Of a DNA stretch of 40,857 bases, positions 7,870 through 16,185 are shown piece by piece. Origin of the DNA: an uncultured Nitratifractor sp. GTDB lineage: Bacteria; Campylobacterota; Campylobacteria; Campylobacterales; Sulfurovaceae. The stretch covers positions 1 to 40,857 of the forward strand of contig CAJXJF010000009.1 in assembly GCA_913054475.1 (NCBI GenBank). Reading direction: 5' to 3'. A program made the position numbers and the translations under genes. A model generated the notes under the pieces. The model did no database searches. It worked only from the letters and a program-made list of their open reading frames with translations, and was not told the DNA's origin. How positions within the stretch are numbered: position 1 is the stretch's first letter; each line of letters begins with the position of its first letter.

Positions 7870-10800
7870 TTAACTCGCCTCTTCGTAATTTGCCACCCTC
7901 ACCCCTAGGGTGGCAGCCTCTTTTACGATATCCTCACCGACGAACATTCTGGATTCTATCACCACATCTGCAAGCTTGGAGCGTATCTCTATCTGCAGCG
8001 GGCGTCTTCCTGGACAGCGTTCGGCCAGACAGTAGAGCTCCTCTATGACGGATGGGTCGGACATGAGCTCAAGAGAGAGGATGAGAGGAGGGAGATTCTC
8101 GGCTTCGGGGGTCTCTCTCTTCTCCCTCTTTACCTTCACCTTCTCTTTTCTGGCCTCTTCAAGGGTCTCTATCTTGAGGATGTTCATCCTAGTGAAATCC
8201 CCATCTTTGCCTATCTTGACCTTGAAGGCTATCGGTTTTTCGAGATCGAAGTCTCTGCGCAGCTCTTCGAGATGGTCGGAGAAGAGCATGAGCTCGATAT
8301 TGCCGTGAAGGTCCATTATATTGGCTATGCCGAACTTGTTGCCCTTTTTGGATATCTTTTCGCTGATCTCCTCCACTCTGCCTATGAAGAGAGCCTGTGA
8401 GCCGTCGGCGAGCTCATCTATCTGTGAACTTAGAGTGTAGTCTATCTTTTCGAGCTCCTCTCTATACTCGTCGAGAGGATGCCCCGATACATAGAAGCCC
8501 AGAGTCTCCTTTTCGAACTCCAAAATCTGCATTGGGGCGAACTCTCCCATCTCCTCGATCTCCACCGTCACATGCGTCATCTCTTCCCCTCCTCCGAAGA
8601 GGGAGTTTTCCGCCATTTTTTTGGCCTGCTGTGCCTTGCCGGCGGAGGCGACGATCTCCTCGATCTGCGTTAGCATCGCCTTTCGGCTGTAACCCAGCGA
8701 GTCGAGCGCCCCGGCTTTTATGAGGGACTCTATGACCTTTTTGTTCACCTTGGTGGCATCTATGCGGGAGACGAAATCGCTCAAATCCGCAAACGGTCTC
8801 TCTTTGCGAGCCTCGAGTATGGAGTTTATAGCTATGTCGCCCGCACCCTTTATCGCCCCGAGTCCGAAGAGAATCGTCGCTCTCCCCTCACTCTCGTCGG
8901 CGACGAAAGCGAGGTCAGAGCGGTTGATATCGGGAGGCAGAAGCTCTATACCCATATGTTTGACCGCATCCACATACTTGACCACTTTCGTGGTGTTGTC
9001 TTTCTCCAGAGTCAGCTGTGCGGCCATGAATTCGGTAGGGTAGTAACATTTGAGATAGGAGGTGTAGAAGGTGACCATCGCATAGGCTGCGGAGTGGGAT
9101 TTGTTGAATCCGTAACCGGCGAATTTGACGATGAGGTCGAAGAGCTCTGCCGCCTTTGCGGGATCGAAACCCTTTTTGGCCGCCCCCTCGGCGAACTCGC
9201 CCTTGAGCCGGTCCATCTCCTCTTTGATCTTCTTACCCATCGCACGGCGTACCAGGTCCGCCCCTCCGAGGCTGAAACCACCTATGGTCTGCACTATCTG
9301 CATCACCTGCTCCTGATAGACGATTACACCGTATGTGGGCTTGAGTATCGGTTCGAGTTCGGGAAACATATAGGTGATTTCGGCTCGGCCGTGCTTTCGT
9401 TCGACGAAATCGTCGAGCATCCCCGACTCCATAGGTCCGGGGCGATAGAGTGCAAGCATCGCGATTATATCTTCGAAGCCGGAGGGTTTGAGCTTCTTCG
9501 CCAAATCCTGCATACCGGCGGACTCTATCTGGAAGAGCCCCAGAGTGTTTCCTTCGGAGATATACTCATAGACCTTCGGGTCGTTTATATCGACCTTTTT
9601 GAAATCTATCCTCCTGCCCCGACTCTTCTCTATGAGCTTGAGAGCCTCCTCTATGACCGTGAGAGTCTTGAGACCGAGAAAGTCGAACTTTATCAGGTCC
9701 ACATCCTCCACATACTTGCCGCTATACTGGGTGGCGAGCGTATCCTGCCCCGACGGCTTGAAGAGAGGTGTCTTCTCCCAGAGTGGTTCGTTGGATATCA
9801 CCACCCCCGCCGCATGCGTACCGGCATTGCGGTTGAGCCCCTCCAGCGCGAGAGCGAAACGCCACACCTGCTCGGCTTTCGGGTCTCTCTCTATGAGCTC
9901 CTTTATCTTGGGCTCTTTTTCATATGCACTCCTGAGGTCTATGCCCAATTCGTCGGGGATGAGTTTGGCGAAGGCGTCCGCCTGAGCGTAGGGCATACCC
10001 ATGACCCGAGCGACATCTCTTATGACCCCTTTTGCCAGAAGTTTGCCGAAGGTGATTATCTGGGCGACATTCTCTCTGCCGTATTTGTCCACAACATAAT
10101 CTATTATCTCCTGACGGCGCGACTGGCAGAAATCCATATCGATATCCGGCATACTCACCCTCTCTGGGTTGAGGAATCTCTCGAAGAGCAATCCGTAGGG
10201 CATGGGGTCTATATCGGTTATCTTCAGAGCGTAGGCCACGAGCGAGCCCGCCGCCGAGCCGCGCCCCGGCCCTACCGGTATCCCCATCTCCTTGGCCGCA
10301 CGCACGAAATCCCAGACGATGAGCATATAACCCGGAAACTTCATCGAGTTGATTATCTCTATCTCGGTCTCGAGGCGCTCTCTATACTCGTCGTGTTTCT
10401 CCCTCTTTATATGTGCAAGCCTCTCTTCGAGCCCCTTTCTCGCTTCGTGCTCGAAGAGTACTATATCGTTCGCGAGGGAGTACTCCTTTTGTGGTTCGGG
10501 GAGCTCCAGCCCCTCCATCTCCGCCCTCATAAGAGTAAACTTGAAGTTCGGAGGAGTCGGATTGCCGAGTTTTATCTCCAGATTGCACTTGCGGACTATC
10601 TCCTGCGTATTTTCGATAGCCTCTGGTATATCGGCGAAGAGCTCGGCCATCTCTTCGGGAGATTTGAGATAGAACTCATGTACGGAGTGGCGCAGTCTGT
10701 CGGGGTCGTCGTACTCCTTGTTCATGGCTATGCACATGAAGGCTTCGTGGGCTTCGGCATCTTCGGGAAAGGTGTAGTGTGTATCGTTGGTGGCCACTAT

Positions 10801-11427
10801 CTTGATACCGGTTTCGAGGGATAGCCGTATGATATCGTCGTCTATGCGCTGCTGATCGCCTATGCCGTGGCGCATCAACTCCAGATAGAAATCATCTCCG
10901 AATATCTCCCTATACTCCAGAGCCACCCTCTTGGCCTCTTCGTATCCTCCCGCACCGAATTTCCTATTTCTTTCGCTGAGGTTCAGATGCCAGTTGACCT
11001 CCCCTTGGAGACAGGCGGAGCTGCATATGAGCCCTTCGCTATGTTCCCGCAGAAGCTTCTTGTTGATTCGAGGATAGTAGTAGAAACCCTTCAGATATGC
11101 CTGGGAAGATAGATACATCAGATTTTTGTATCCGGTTTCGTTCTTGGCGTAGAGGCAGAGGTGAAAGCGTTGTCTGGTCGATCTGTCTTCGGGGTCGTCG
11201 CTGTTGTGTAGATAGGCCTCTATCCCTATGATGGGCTTGATACCCTCTTTTCTCATGGTGTTGTAGAAGTCTATCGTACCGAACATATTGCCATGGTCGG
11301 TCATTGCCACCGAATCCATACCGAGCTCCTTCACCCTCTTCGCCAGAGCCTTTATCTTGTTGGCGCCGTCGAGCAGGGAGTACTCCGTATGGAGGTGCAG
11401 ATGTGTAAACGCCGGTTTTCGGGACAT
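7870..11427 (-). CDS. dnaE: DNA polymerase III alpha subunit
   Basis: DnaE is the replicative polymerase catalytic subunit. The 1185-residue protein begins with the PHP domain (THLHLHTEYSLLDGA near residue 10). The palm domain holds the catalytic aspartates in MPDIDMDFC, followed by finger, beta-binding and helix-hairpin-helix regions (GLGAIKGAG), and an OB-fold segment beginning near ALFIGRVEEISEK. Length and domain order match dnaE of Campylobacterota. The track takes a GTG at 11430; the ATG at 11425-11427, which overlaps the upstream stop as TGATG, is the better start. The gene converges on pilT with only 24 bases between stops and no clear terminator there. Confidence 0.96.
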   Translation of the reverse strand: MSRKPAFTHLHLHTEYSLLDGANKIKALAKRVKELGMDSVAMTDHGNMFGTIDFYNTMRKEGIKPIIGIEAYLHNSDDPEDRSTRQRFHLCLYAKNETGYKNLMYLSSQAYLKGFYYYPRINKKLLREHSEGLICSSACLQGEVNWHLNLSERNRKFGAGGYEEAKRVALEYREIFGDDFYLELMRHGIGDQQRIDDDIIRLSLETGIKIVATNDTHYTFPEDAEAHEAFMCIAMNKEYDDPDRLRHSVHEFYLKSPEEMAELFADIPEAIENTQEIVRKCNLEIKLGNPTPPNFKFTLMRAEMEGLELPEPQKEYSLANDIVLFEHEARKGLEERLAHIKREKHDEYRERLETEIEIINSMKFPGYMLIVWDFVRAAKEMGIPVGPGRGSAAGSLVAYALKITDIDPMPYGLLFERFLNPERVSMPDIDMDFCQSRRQEIIDYVVDKYGRENVAQIITFGKLLAKGVIRDVARVMGMPYAQADAFAKLIPDELGIDLRSAYEKEPKIKELIERDPKAEQVWRFALALEGLNRNAGTHAAGVVISNEPLWEKTPLFKPSGQDTLATQYSGKYVEDVDLIKFDFLGLKTLTVIEEALKLIEKSRGRRIDFKKVDINDPKVYEYISEGNTLGLFQIESAGMQDLAKKLKPSGFEDIIAMLALYRPGPMESGMLDDFVERKHGRAEITYMFPELEPILKPTYGVIVYQEQVMQIVQTIGGFSLGGADLVRRAMGKKIKEEMDRLKGEFAEGAAKKGFDPAKAAELFDLIVKFAGYGFNKSHSAAYAMVTFYTSYLKCYYPTEFMAAQLTLEKDNTTKVVKYVDAVKHMGIELLPPDINRSDLAFVADESEGRATILFGLGAIKGAGDIAINSILEARKERPFADLSDFVSRIDATKVNKKVIESLIKAGALDSLGYSRKAMLTQIEEIVASAGKAQQAKKMAENSLFGGGEEMTHVTVEIEEMGEFAPMQILEFEKETLGFYVSGHPLDEYREELEKIDYTLSSQIDELADGSQALFIGRVEEISEKISKKGNKFGIANIMDLHGNIELMLFSDHLEELRRDFDLEKPIAFKVKIGKDGDFTRMNILKIETLEEARKEKVKVKREKRETPEAENLPPLILSLELMSDPSVIEELYCLAERCPGRRPLQIEIRSKLADVVIESRMFVGEDIVKEAATLGVRVANYEEAS

Positions 11428-11690
11428 CACTCTTTATCTCCGCTTTTTATGAGCATCAACTCCCCGAGAAGTTCGCCCGCCTCCTCGTCGTCCATCTCAC
11501 CGCTCTCTATCTCTATCAGAATCTCCCTGCACTCTCTGTGCATCTCCTGCATATCCTCCAACTCCTCTCTCTCGCCTATAGATATGCTCTTTTGGCGCTC
11601 TATCGTTTTGAATATATCGTCTATAGCCTCTTCGAGATCGGGTATTATCTCGTTTTCAAGCAGCAGTTTGAGTTTCTGTCGTTCGGACAT
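11427..11690 (-). CDS. Small acidic coiled-coil protein of unknown function
   Basis: I do not recognise this gene. The track ORF starts at a GTG that overlaps the kdsB stop. A stretch rich in GGGGGGAGGAG directly precedes the ATG at 11688-11690, so I take that start, giving 87 residues. The protein is highly charged and helical, with heptad-like spacing (LKLLLENEIIPDLEEAIDDI), and shows no signal peptide or membrane segment. Its stop overlaps the dnaE start, so it is co-transcribed and probably translationally coupled with the polymerase. Whether it works with replication is unknown; the pairing is only contextual. Confidence 0.7.
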   Translation of the reverse strand: MSERQKLKLLLENEIIPDLEEAIDDIFKTIERQKSISIGEREELEDMQEMHRECREILIEIESGEMDDEEAGELLGELMLIKSGDKE

Positions 11691-11746
11691 CTCCTCCCCC
11701 CCTCTTTCACTTTTGATTTTCAGATTGTATCGCTCCATATCCGCCA

Positions 11747-12466
11747 CTAAAGCATATGTCTCTTCAGTGCCCTTTGCAGATCTTCGTAGGTATCTATGCC
11801 GAAGCTTTCACTCTCGACCTCCCTCATGGCTATTTTGTAGCCACCAGAGAGTATCCGTAGCTGTTCGAGCTTCTCTATATTCTCCAGAGAGGAGGGCTCC
11901 ATCGAGCAGTAGAGTCTCAGACTCTCCACGCTATATCCGTATATACCCAGGTGTCCCTTGTAGGAGTCGAAATGGTGGTCTCTCGGGTAGGGTATCTTGG
12001 CTCTGGAGAAGTATAGAGCCATATTGTCGCTGTCGGTGACGACCTTCACAATATTGGGATCTTCCGCCTCCGCGGCACCGATATATCTGTAGGCGCTTAC
12101 AGCCAGCACATCTCTATCGTCCCTGTGCTTCAGCGCAAGCTCGTAAACAGCTTCGACCACACCCTCCTCTATGAAAGGCTCGTCGGCTTGTACATTGACG
12201 ACCACTTCATCATCCGCAAGAGCAAGCTTTCGGACCGCTTCGTATATTCTGTCCGTGCCGGAACGGTGTTGTGTGGAGGTGAGTATGGCTCCGAAACCGT
12301 AGCCCTCGACGATATCGGCCACCTCCTGCGAATCGGTAGCCACGACCACTTCGTCTATATCCGAGACACGGCGAGCCGTACACACGACCATGGGTGTACC
12401 CATTATGTCGGCCAGTACTTTGCTGGGAAAGCGTGTAGAACCGAGTCTCGCAGGTATCACTATCAT
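11747..12466 (-). CDS. kdsB: 3-deoxy-manno-octulosonate cytidylyltransferase
   Basis: KdsB activates Kdo with CTP to CMP-Kdo, the donor for the inner core of lipopolysaccharide, which indicates a Gram-negative envelope. The N-terminus IVIPARLGSTRFPSKVL is the nucleotide-binding signature, and VNVQADEPFI near residue 95 and the HLGIYGY segment are family features. The track ORF is extended by 25 residues. The ATG at 12464-12466 with AGGAG eight bases before it gives 239 residues, close to the E. coli length of 248. It lies 13 bases downstream of galU and is followed by the small coiled-coil gene, so galU-kdsB form an envelope-sugar pair. Confidence 0.94.
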   Translation of the reverse strand: MIVIPARLGSTRFPSKVLADIMGTPMVVCTARRVSDIDEVVVATDSQEVADIVEGYGFGAILTSTQHRSGTDRIYEAVRKLALADDEVVVNVQADEPFIEEGVVEAVYELALKHRDDRDVLAVSAYRYIGAAEAEDPNIVKVVTDSDNMALYFSRAKIPYPRDHHFDSYKGHLGIYGYSVESLRLYCSMEPSSLENIEKLEQLRILSGGYKIAMREVESESFGIDTYEDLQRALKRHML

Positions 12467-12479
12467 GAAATCTCCTATA

Positions 12480-13316
12480 TTATGAGTGCTCTTGCATCCG
12501 TTCGTAGAAGTAGTTCGTAGCCTCCACGAAACCATCCACACTTCCGCAATCGAAACGGCATCCTTCGAATCTGTAGGCCATTACCATCCCCTCTTTCGCC
12601 TGCTGCCTGAGAGCGTCGGTAATCTGAATCTCTCCACCCTTACCCGCTTCGGTACGCTCTATCTTTTCGAAAATATCTGGTGTCAGGATATATCTGCCTA
12701 TAATCGCGAGATTCGACGGCGCTTCGTCGGCTTCGGGCTTTTCGATCATATCGTCAACCATCATTATCTGCTCATCCAAGGCCCTGCCCGAAACCACACC
12801 ATAGCGCGAGATATCCTCTCTATCGACCTCCTGTACAGCCACGATGGAGCACCTGTACTTCTCGTAAACTCTCATCATCTGCTTCAAGACACCTTCACCC
12901 TCCAGATTGTCGCACAGATCGTCGGCGAGTAGCACGGCAAAGGCTTCGTCACCGATGAGAACCCTCCCTTTGAGTATCGCATCTCCGAGCCCTCTCATCT
13001 TCTTCTGTCTGGTATAGGTGAAGGTACAGTGCTCTATCAATCCGCGGATATCGTTGAGCAGATGCTCTTTGCTGCTCCCCTGTATCTGGTGTTCGAGTTC
13101 GTAGCTTATATCGAAATGATCCTCTATAGCCCGTTTCCCGCGACCCGTTATTATCGCCATGGTATCCATGCCCGCCTCCACGGCCTCCTCAACCCCGTAC
13201 TGAATCAGAGGTTTGGTGAGGATCGGGAGCATCTCCTTGGGCATGGCTTTGGTCGCGGGCAGAAATCTCGTGCCGTAGCCCGCCGCCGGAAAGAGGCACT
13301 TTTTGATAATGGACAT
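12480..13316 (-). CDS. galU: UTP-glucose-1-phosphate uridylyltransferase
   Basis: GalU makes UDP-glucose from UTP and glucose-1-phosphate for surface polysaccharides and lipopolysaccharide. The motifs CLFPAAGYGTRFLPATKAMPKE (its first part seen at residues 7-20), the lysine-containing VEEAVEAG region, LLADDL with the metal-binding aspartates, and GGEIQITDAL are standard. I start it at the ATG 13314-13316 (278 residues), with AAGGGTACGG upstream; the 23 extra track residues are not part of the family. A weak promoter (TTGCAA at 13365-13370, 18 bases, GATATT at 13341-13346, minus strand) may serve it. Confidence 0.93.
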   Translation of the reverse strand: MSIIKKCLFPAAGYGTRFLPATKAMPKEMLPILTKPLIQYGVEEAVEAGMDTMAIITGRGKRAIEDHFDISYELEHQIQGSSKEHLLNDIRGLIEHCTFTYTRQKKMRGLGDAILKGRVLIGDEAFAVLLADDLCDNLEGEGVLKQMMRVYEKYRCSIVAVQEVDREDISRYGVVSGRALDEQIMMVDDMIEKPEADEAPSNLAIIGRYILTPDIFEKIERTEAGKGGEIQITDALRQQAKEGMVMAYRFEGCRFDCGSVDGFVEATNYFYERMQEHS

Positions 13317-13340
13317 CCGTACCCTTTGTATTGAAGTGAT

Positions 13341-13370
13341 AATATCCGTATCTATCGTATCTGCTTGCAA
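13341..13370 (-). promoter_or_regulatory. Possible promoter of galU-kdsB
   Basis: On the minus strand TTGCAA, an 18-base spacer and GATATT lie about 25 bases before the galU ATG. Neither box is a full consensus. The rest of the 246-base gap up to 13562 contains a small palindrome (TCGAG-AAA-CTCGA near 13523) and nothing that I can identify as a gene or known RNA. Confidence 0.3.
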
Positions 13371-13562
13371 TCGTGAGATTTGCAAAGAGTAGAGCTACGC
13401 TTTTTGTACAATAAGCTCGTCAAATTTGCATAGCTGTTTACCAAGCACGACATATGGGCGAATATCTTCCGCTTTTTCATTTATGTCGAGACATACGACA
13501 AGCGACAGCAATCTCTTTGGTCGAGAAACTCGAGTATCCTCTCGTGTACACATTTCCCAATC

Positions 13563-13796
13563 TCATGAGGGAAACTCGATATTTTCTATAATCTCCTCTA
13601 TCTCTTTCTCGTGACTTCTGAATTTGCCGGCGAGTCTGAGATATGCGACGAAGAGCCTCTCCGCACTGTTGTCCGACTCCAGCGAGACACCCGACTCTCT
13701 CAGATTCCTCTCTATGAAATCCGCAAACGAGTCATCCAGTTTCTTGGCCTTGTACTTGACATTGTTTATCGATACCGTCACCTCTCTCATCTTCAT
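13563..13796 (-). CDS. Small conserved-looking protein, function unknown
   Basis: I do not recognise this 77-residue product. It has a short beta-like N-terminus (REVTVSINNVKYKAKKL) followed by predicted helices and a glutamate-rich end (EKEIEEIIENI). There is no signal peptide or membrane helix. AGGAG lies two bases before the first ATG (13794-13796) and eight bases before a second ATG (13788-13790), so the shorter 75-residue form is equally likely. It follows the coiled-coil gene at 13804 by seven bases on the same strand, which suggests a two-gene operon divergent from uvrB. The N-terminus loosely recalls ZapA, but the rest does not clearly follow that family. Confidence 0.65.
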   Translation of the reverse strand: MKMREVTVSINNVKYKAKKLDDSFADFIERNLRESGVSLESDNSAERLFVAYLRLAGKFRSHEKEIEEIIENIEFPS

Positions 13797-13803
13797 CTCT
13801 CCT

Positions 13804-14055
13804 CTACTCTATGAGCGCTTCGACTTTGTCTATAATGGCCTCTATCTCGGCATCCTTGGCATCCATCTCTTTTCTGAGCTCCTCTATGGTTCTCTCTCGG
13901 GCGAGAAGTTCCTTTTCGAGTTCGCTGCACTCACCCCTGCCTGCACCCGAACTCTTCTGCAGCTCCTTTTTCAGAGCTTCGTTCTCTTTGCGCAGAGCCT
14001 CGAGACTCTCTCTCCAGCGCTCCATCTTCTCTTTGAGCTTCTCTATAGCACTCAT
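13804..14055 (-). CDS. Small coiled-coil protein, ZapB-like in character only
   Basis: The 83-residue product is almost entirely heptad-patterned and charged (MSAIEKLKEKMERW, ALRKENEALKKEL, KELLARERTIEELRKEM), with a short Gly/Ser break near residue 40. That implies a long or hairpin coiled coil and a structural role. I chose the ATG 14053-14055, with GGAGTGGAGAGG just upstream, over the GTG used in the track. Together with the downstream 77-residue gene it could be a ZapB/ZapA-like pair, but nothing in the sequence proves this. The region upstream is shared with uvrB on the other strand. Confidence 0.68.
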   Translation of the reverse strand: MSAIEKLKEKMERWRESLEALRKENEALKKELQKSSGAGRGECSELEKELLARERTIEELRKEMDAKDAEIEAIIDKVEALIE

Positions 14056-14082
14056 CCTCTCCACTCCTGTGTGAAATTCTCC

Positions 14083-14091
14083 TGATATAAT
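14083..14091 (+). promoter_or_regulatory. Extended -10 promoter of uvrB
   Basis: TGATATAAT fits the extended -10 pattern TGnTATAAT. The predicted +1 is near 14098, about 32 bases before the uvrB start. No -35 consensus is present at the usual distance, which an extended -10 can offset. Confidence 0.5.
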
Positions 14092-14129
14092 AGCGTATCG
14101 ATGTGAAAAATCACTTTTGAAGGAGTATG

Positions 14130-16103
14130 ATGAAACGCTTCGTAGTCCACAGTCCTTACAAACCCGCGGGGGATCAGCCGGAAGCGATAGAGAGGCTATC
14201 TTCGTCGATAGAGAGGGGAGGACGCTATCAGACCATGCTCGGTGTGACGGGCTCGGGCAAGACCTATACCATGGCCAAGATAATAGAGAGAGTCCAGATG
14301 CCGACCCTCGTCATGACCCACAACAAGACTCTCGCGGCACAGCTCTACAGTGAATTCAAAAGTTTCTTTCCCGACAATCATGTGGAGTATTTCATAAGCT
14401 ACTACGACTACTATCAGCCGGAGGCCTACATACCCAGACAGGACCTTTTCATAGAGAAGGACAGTTCGGTAAACGAAGAGCTCGAGAGGCTCCGGCTCAG
14501 CGCTACGGCATCTTTGCTGAGTCATGAAGATGTGATAGTGGTGGCTTCGGTATCCGCCAACTACGGACTCGGAAGCCCCGAAGACTACAGAAGTATCGTA
14601 CAGAAACTCGTAGTCTCCGAAGAGTACGAAAGGCGTGCTCTGCTGATGAAGTTCGTAGAGATGGGCTACAGACGCAACGACGACTTTTTCGACAGAGGGG
14701 ACTTCCGGGTCTGCGGCGAAGCCATAGATATCTATCCCGCATACAGTGAGGAGTTGGCCTATCGTCTCGAGTTTTTCGGAGACGAACTGGAGAGAATCTA
14801 CTCTTTCGACTCTATCAGCGGGGAGAAAGTCCAGGAGCTCGAAGAGTTGACAATCTACTCCGCGAATCAATTCATTGTCGGCAGGGAGAAGATGGCCAAA
14901 GCGATAGAGAGTATCGAAAAAGAGCTGGGAGAGAGACTGAAATATTTCGAAAAAGCGGGAAAGACGATAGAGTACAACAGGCTCGAACAGCGTACCCGTT
15001 TCGATCTGGAGATGCTCGAGACGACGGGTATCTGCAAAGGTATAGAGAACTACTCCAGACACCTGACCGGAAAGAAGGAGGGGGAGACCCCCTACTCTCT
15101 GATGGACTACTTCGAAGCCATGGGGAGAGACTATCTCGTGATAGTGGATGAATCTCATGTCAGTCTGCCGCAGTTCAGAGGAATGTACGCGGGAGACAGA
15201 AGCAGGAAGGAGGTACTCGTGGAGTATGGCTTCCGCCTTCCGAGCGCTCTGGACAACAGACCACTGCGTTTCGAAGAGTATATACGAAAAGCTCCCCACT
15301 ATCTCTTCGTCTCCGCGACACCCGGCGAGTGGGAGCTCGAGCATTCGGAAGTGGTGGCCCAGCAGGTGGTTCGCCCCACTGGACTGCTCGATCCCGAAAT
15401 AGAGCTCAGAGAGAGCCGAAGACAGATAGAGGATCTCTACGACGAAATCAAGAAGGTGATAAAGAGAGACGAAAGGGTACTTGTAACGGTACTTACCAAA
15501 AAGATGGCGGAAGAGCTGAGCGGATACTACAGGGATCTCGGACTGAAAGTGCGCTATATGCACTCGGACCTCGATGCCATAGAGAGAAACTCCATTATCC
15601 GCGCCCTGCGTAGCGGAGAGTTCGATGTACTTGTGGGTATAAATCTGCTCAGAGAGGGTCTCGACCTGCCGGAGGTCTCGCTCGTAGCCATTCTCGATGC
15701 GGACAAAGAGGGATTTTTGCGTAGCGAAACGGCTCTCATACAGACAGCGGGTCGTGCGGCGAGAAACGCCAACGGCAGAGTACTCATGTATGCCCGCAAA
15801 ACGACCCCCTCGATGCAAAGAACGATCGAAACGACGAAAGCCAGAAGAGAGAGGCAGCAGCGCTACAACCGAGAGCATGGCATTGTACCGACAACGACGA
15901 AGAGAGAGCTCGATACCGACCTGAAGGTGGCCGAACCAGGAGAGCTCTACAACAGGAAGAGGAAGATCGAGAAGATGCCAGCTTCGGAGAGGAGAAAAAT
16001 CGTGAACGAACTCAGGGCAAAGATGCTCGAGGCGGCGAAGAGACTGGAGTTCGAAGAGGCGGCACGACTCAGGGATGAAATAGCGAAAATAAAAAAACTG
16101 TGA
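14130..16103 (+). CDS. uvrB: UvrABC excinuclease subunit B
   Basis: UvrB is the damage-verifying helicase-like subunit of nucleotide excision repair; it is loaded by UvrA and recruits UvrC. The 657-residue protein has the N-terminal PAGDQPEAI motif, Walker [13 protein letters not shown], the beta-hairpin region with [12 protein letters not shown], the [10 protein letters not shown] Walker B segment, the helicase motifs VSATPG and [10 protein letters not shown], and a C-terminal UVR domain ([19 protein letters not shown]) that contacts UvrC. Two ATGs are adjacent; the second (14130) has AAGGAG at a four-base spacing and is preferred. Confidence 0.97.
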   Translation: MKRFVVHSPYKPAGDQPEAIERLSSSIERGGRYQTMLGVTGSGKTYTMAKIIERVQMPTLVMTHNKTLAAQLYSEFKSFFPDNHVEYFISYYDYYQPEAYIPRQDLFIEKDSSVNEELERLRLSATASLLSHEDVIVVASVSANYGLGSPEDYRSIVQKLVVSEEYERRALLMKFVEMGYRRNDDFFDRGDFRVCGEAIDIYPAYSEELAYRLEFFGDELERIYSFDSISGEKVQELEELTIYSANQFIVGREKMAKAIESIEKELGERLKYFEKAGKTIEYNRLEQRTRFDLEMLETTGICKGIENYSRHLTGKKEGETPYSLMDYFEAMGRDYLVIVDESHVSLPQFRGMYAGDRSRKEVLVEYGFRLPSALDNRPLRFEEYIRKAPHYLFVSATPGEWELEHSEVVAQQVVRPTGLLDPEIELRESRRQIEDLYDEIKKVIKRDERVLVTVLTKKMAEELSGYYRDLGLKVRYMHSDLDAIERNSIIRALRSGEFDVLVGINLLREGLDLPEVSLVAILDADKEGFLRSETALIQTAGRAARNANGRVLMYARKTTPSMQRTIETTKARRERQQRYNREHGIVPTTTKRELDTDLKVAEPGELYNRKRKIEKMPASERRKIVNELRAKMLEAAKRLEFEEAARLRDEIAKIKKL

Positions 16104-16185
16104 AATACTATTCTCGAAGGATAGGAGGAATATAATAATATATTACGGTAACAATCCGACAATAGTGCGAAGAGGGAGAATCCGA

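Noticed and set aside
8956-10824. 622-codon plus ORF opposite dnaE
   Set aside because: It is a mirror frame of dnaE, whose polymerase motifs are intact; its sequence is low-complexity and unlike any protein.
13426-13614. 62-codon plus ORF and possible RNA in the galU upstream gap
   Set aside because: ORF overlaps the small unknown gene on the opposite strand and lacks a start signal; I looked for 6S, SRP and tmRNA features and could not support any.
14196-15878. 560-codon minus ORF opposite uvrB
   Set aside because: Antisense shadow of the conserved uvrB gene.
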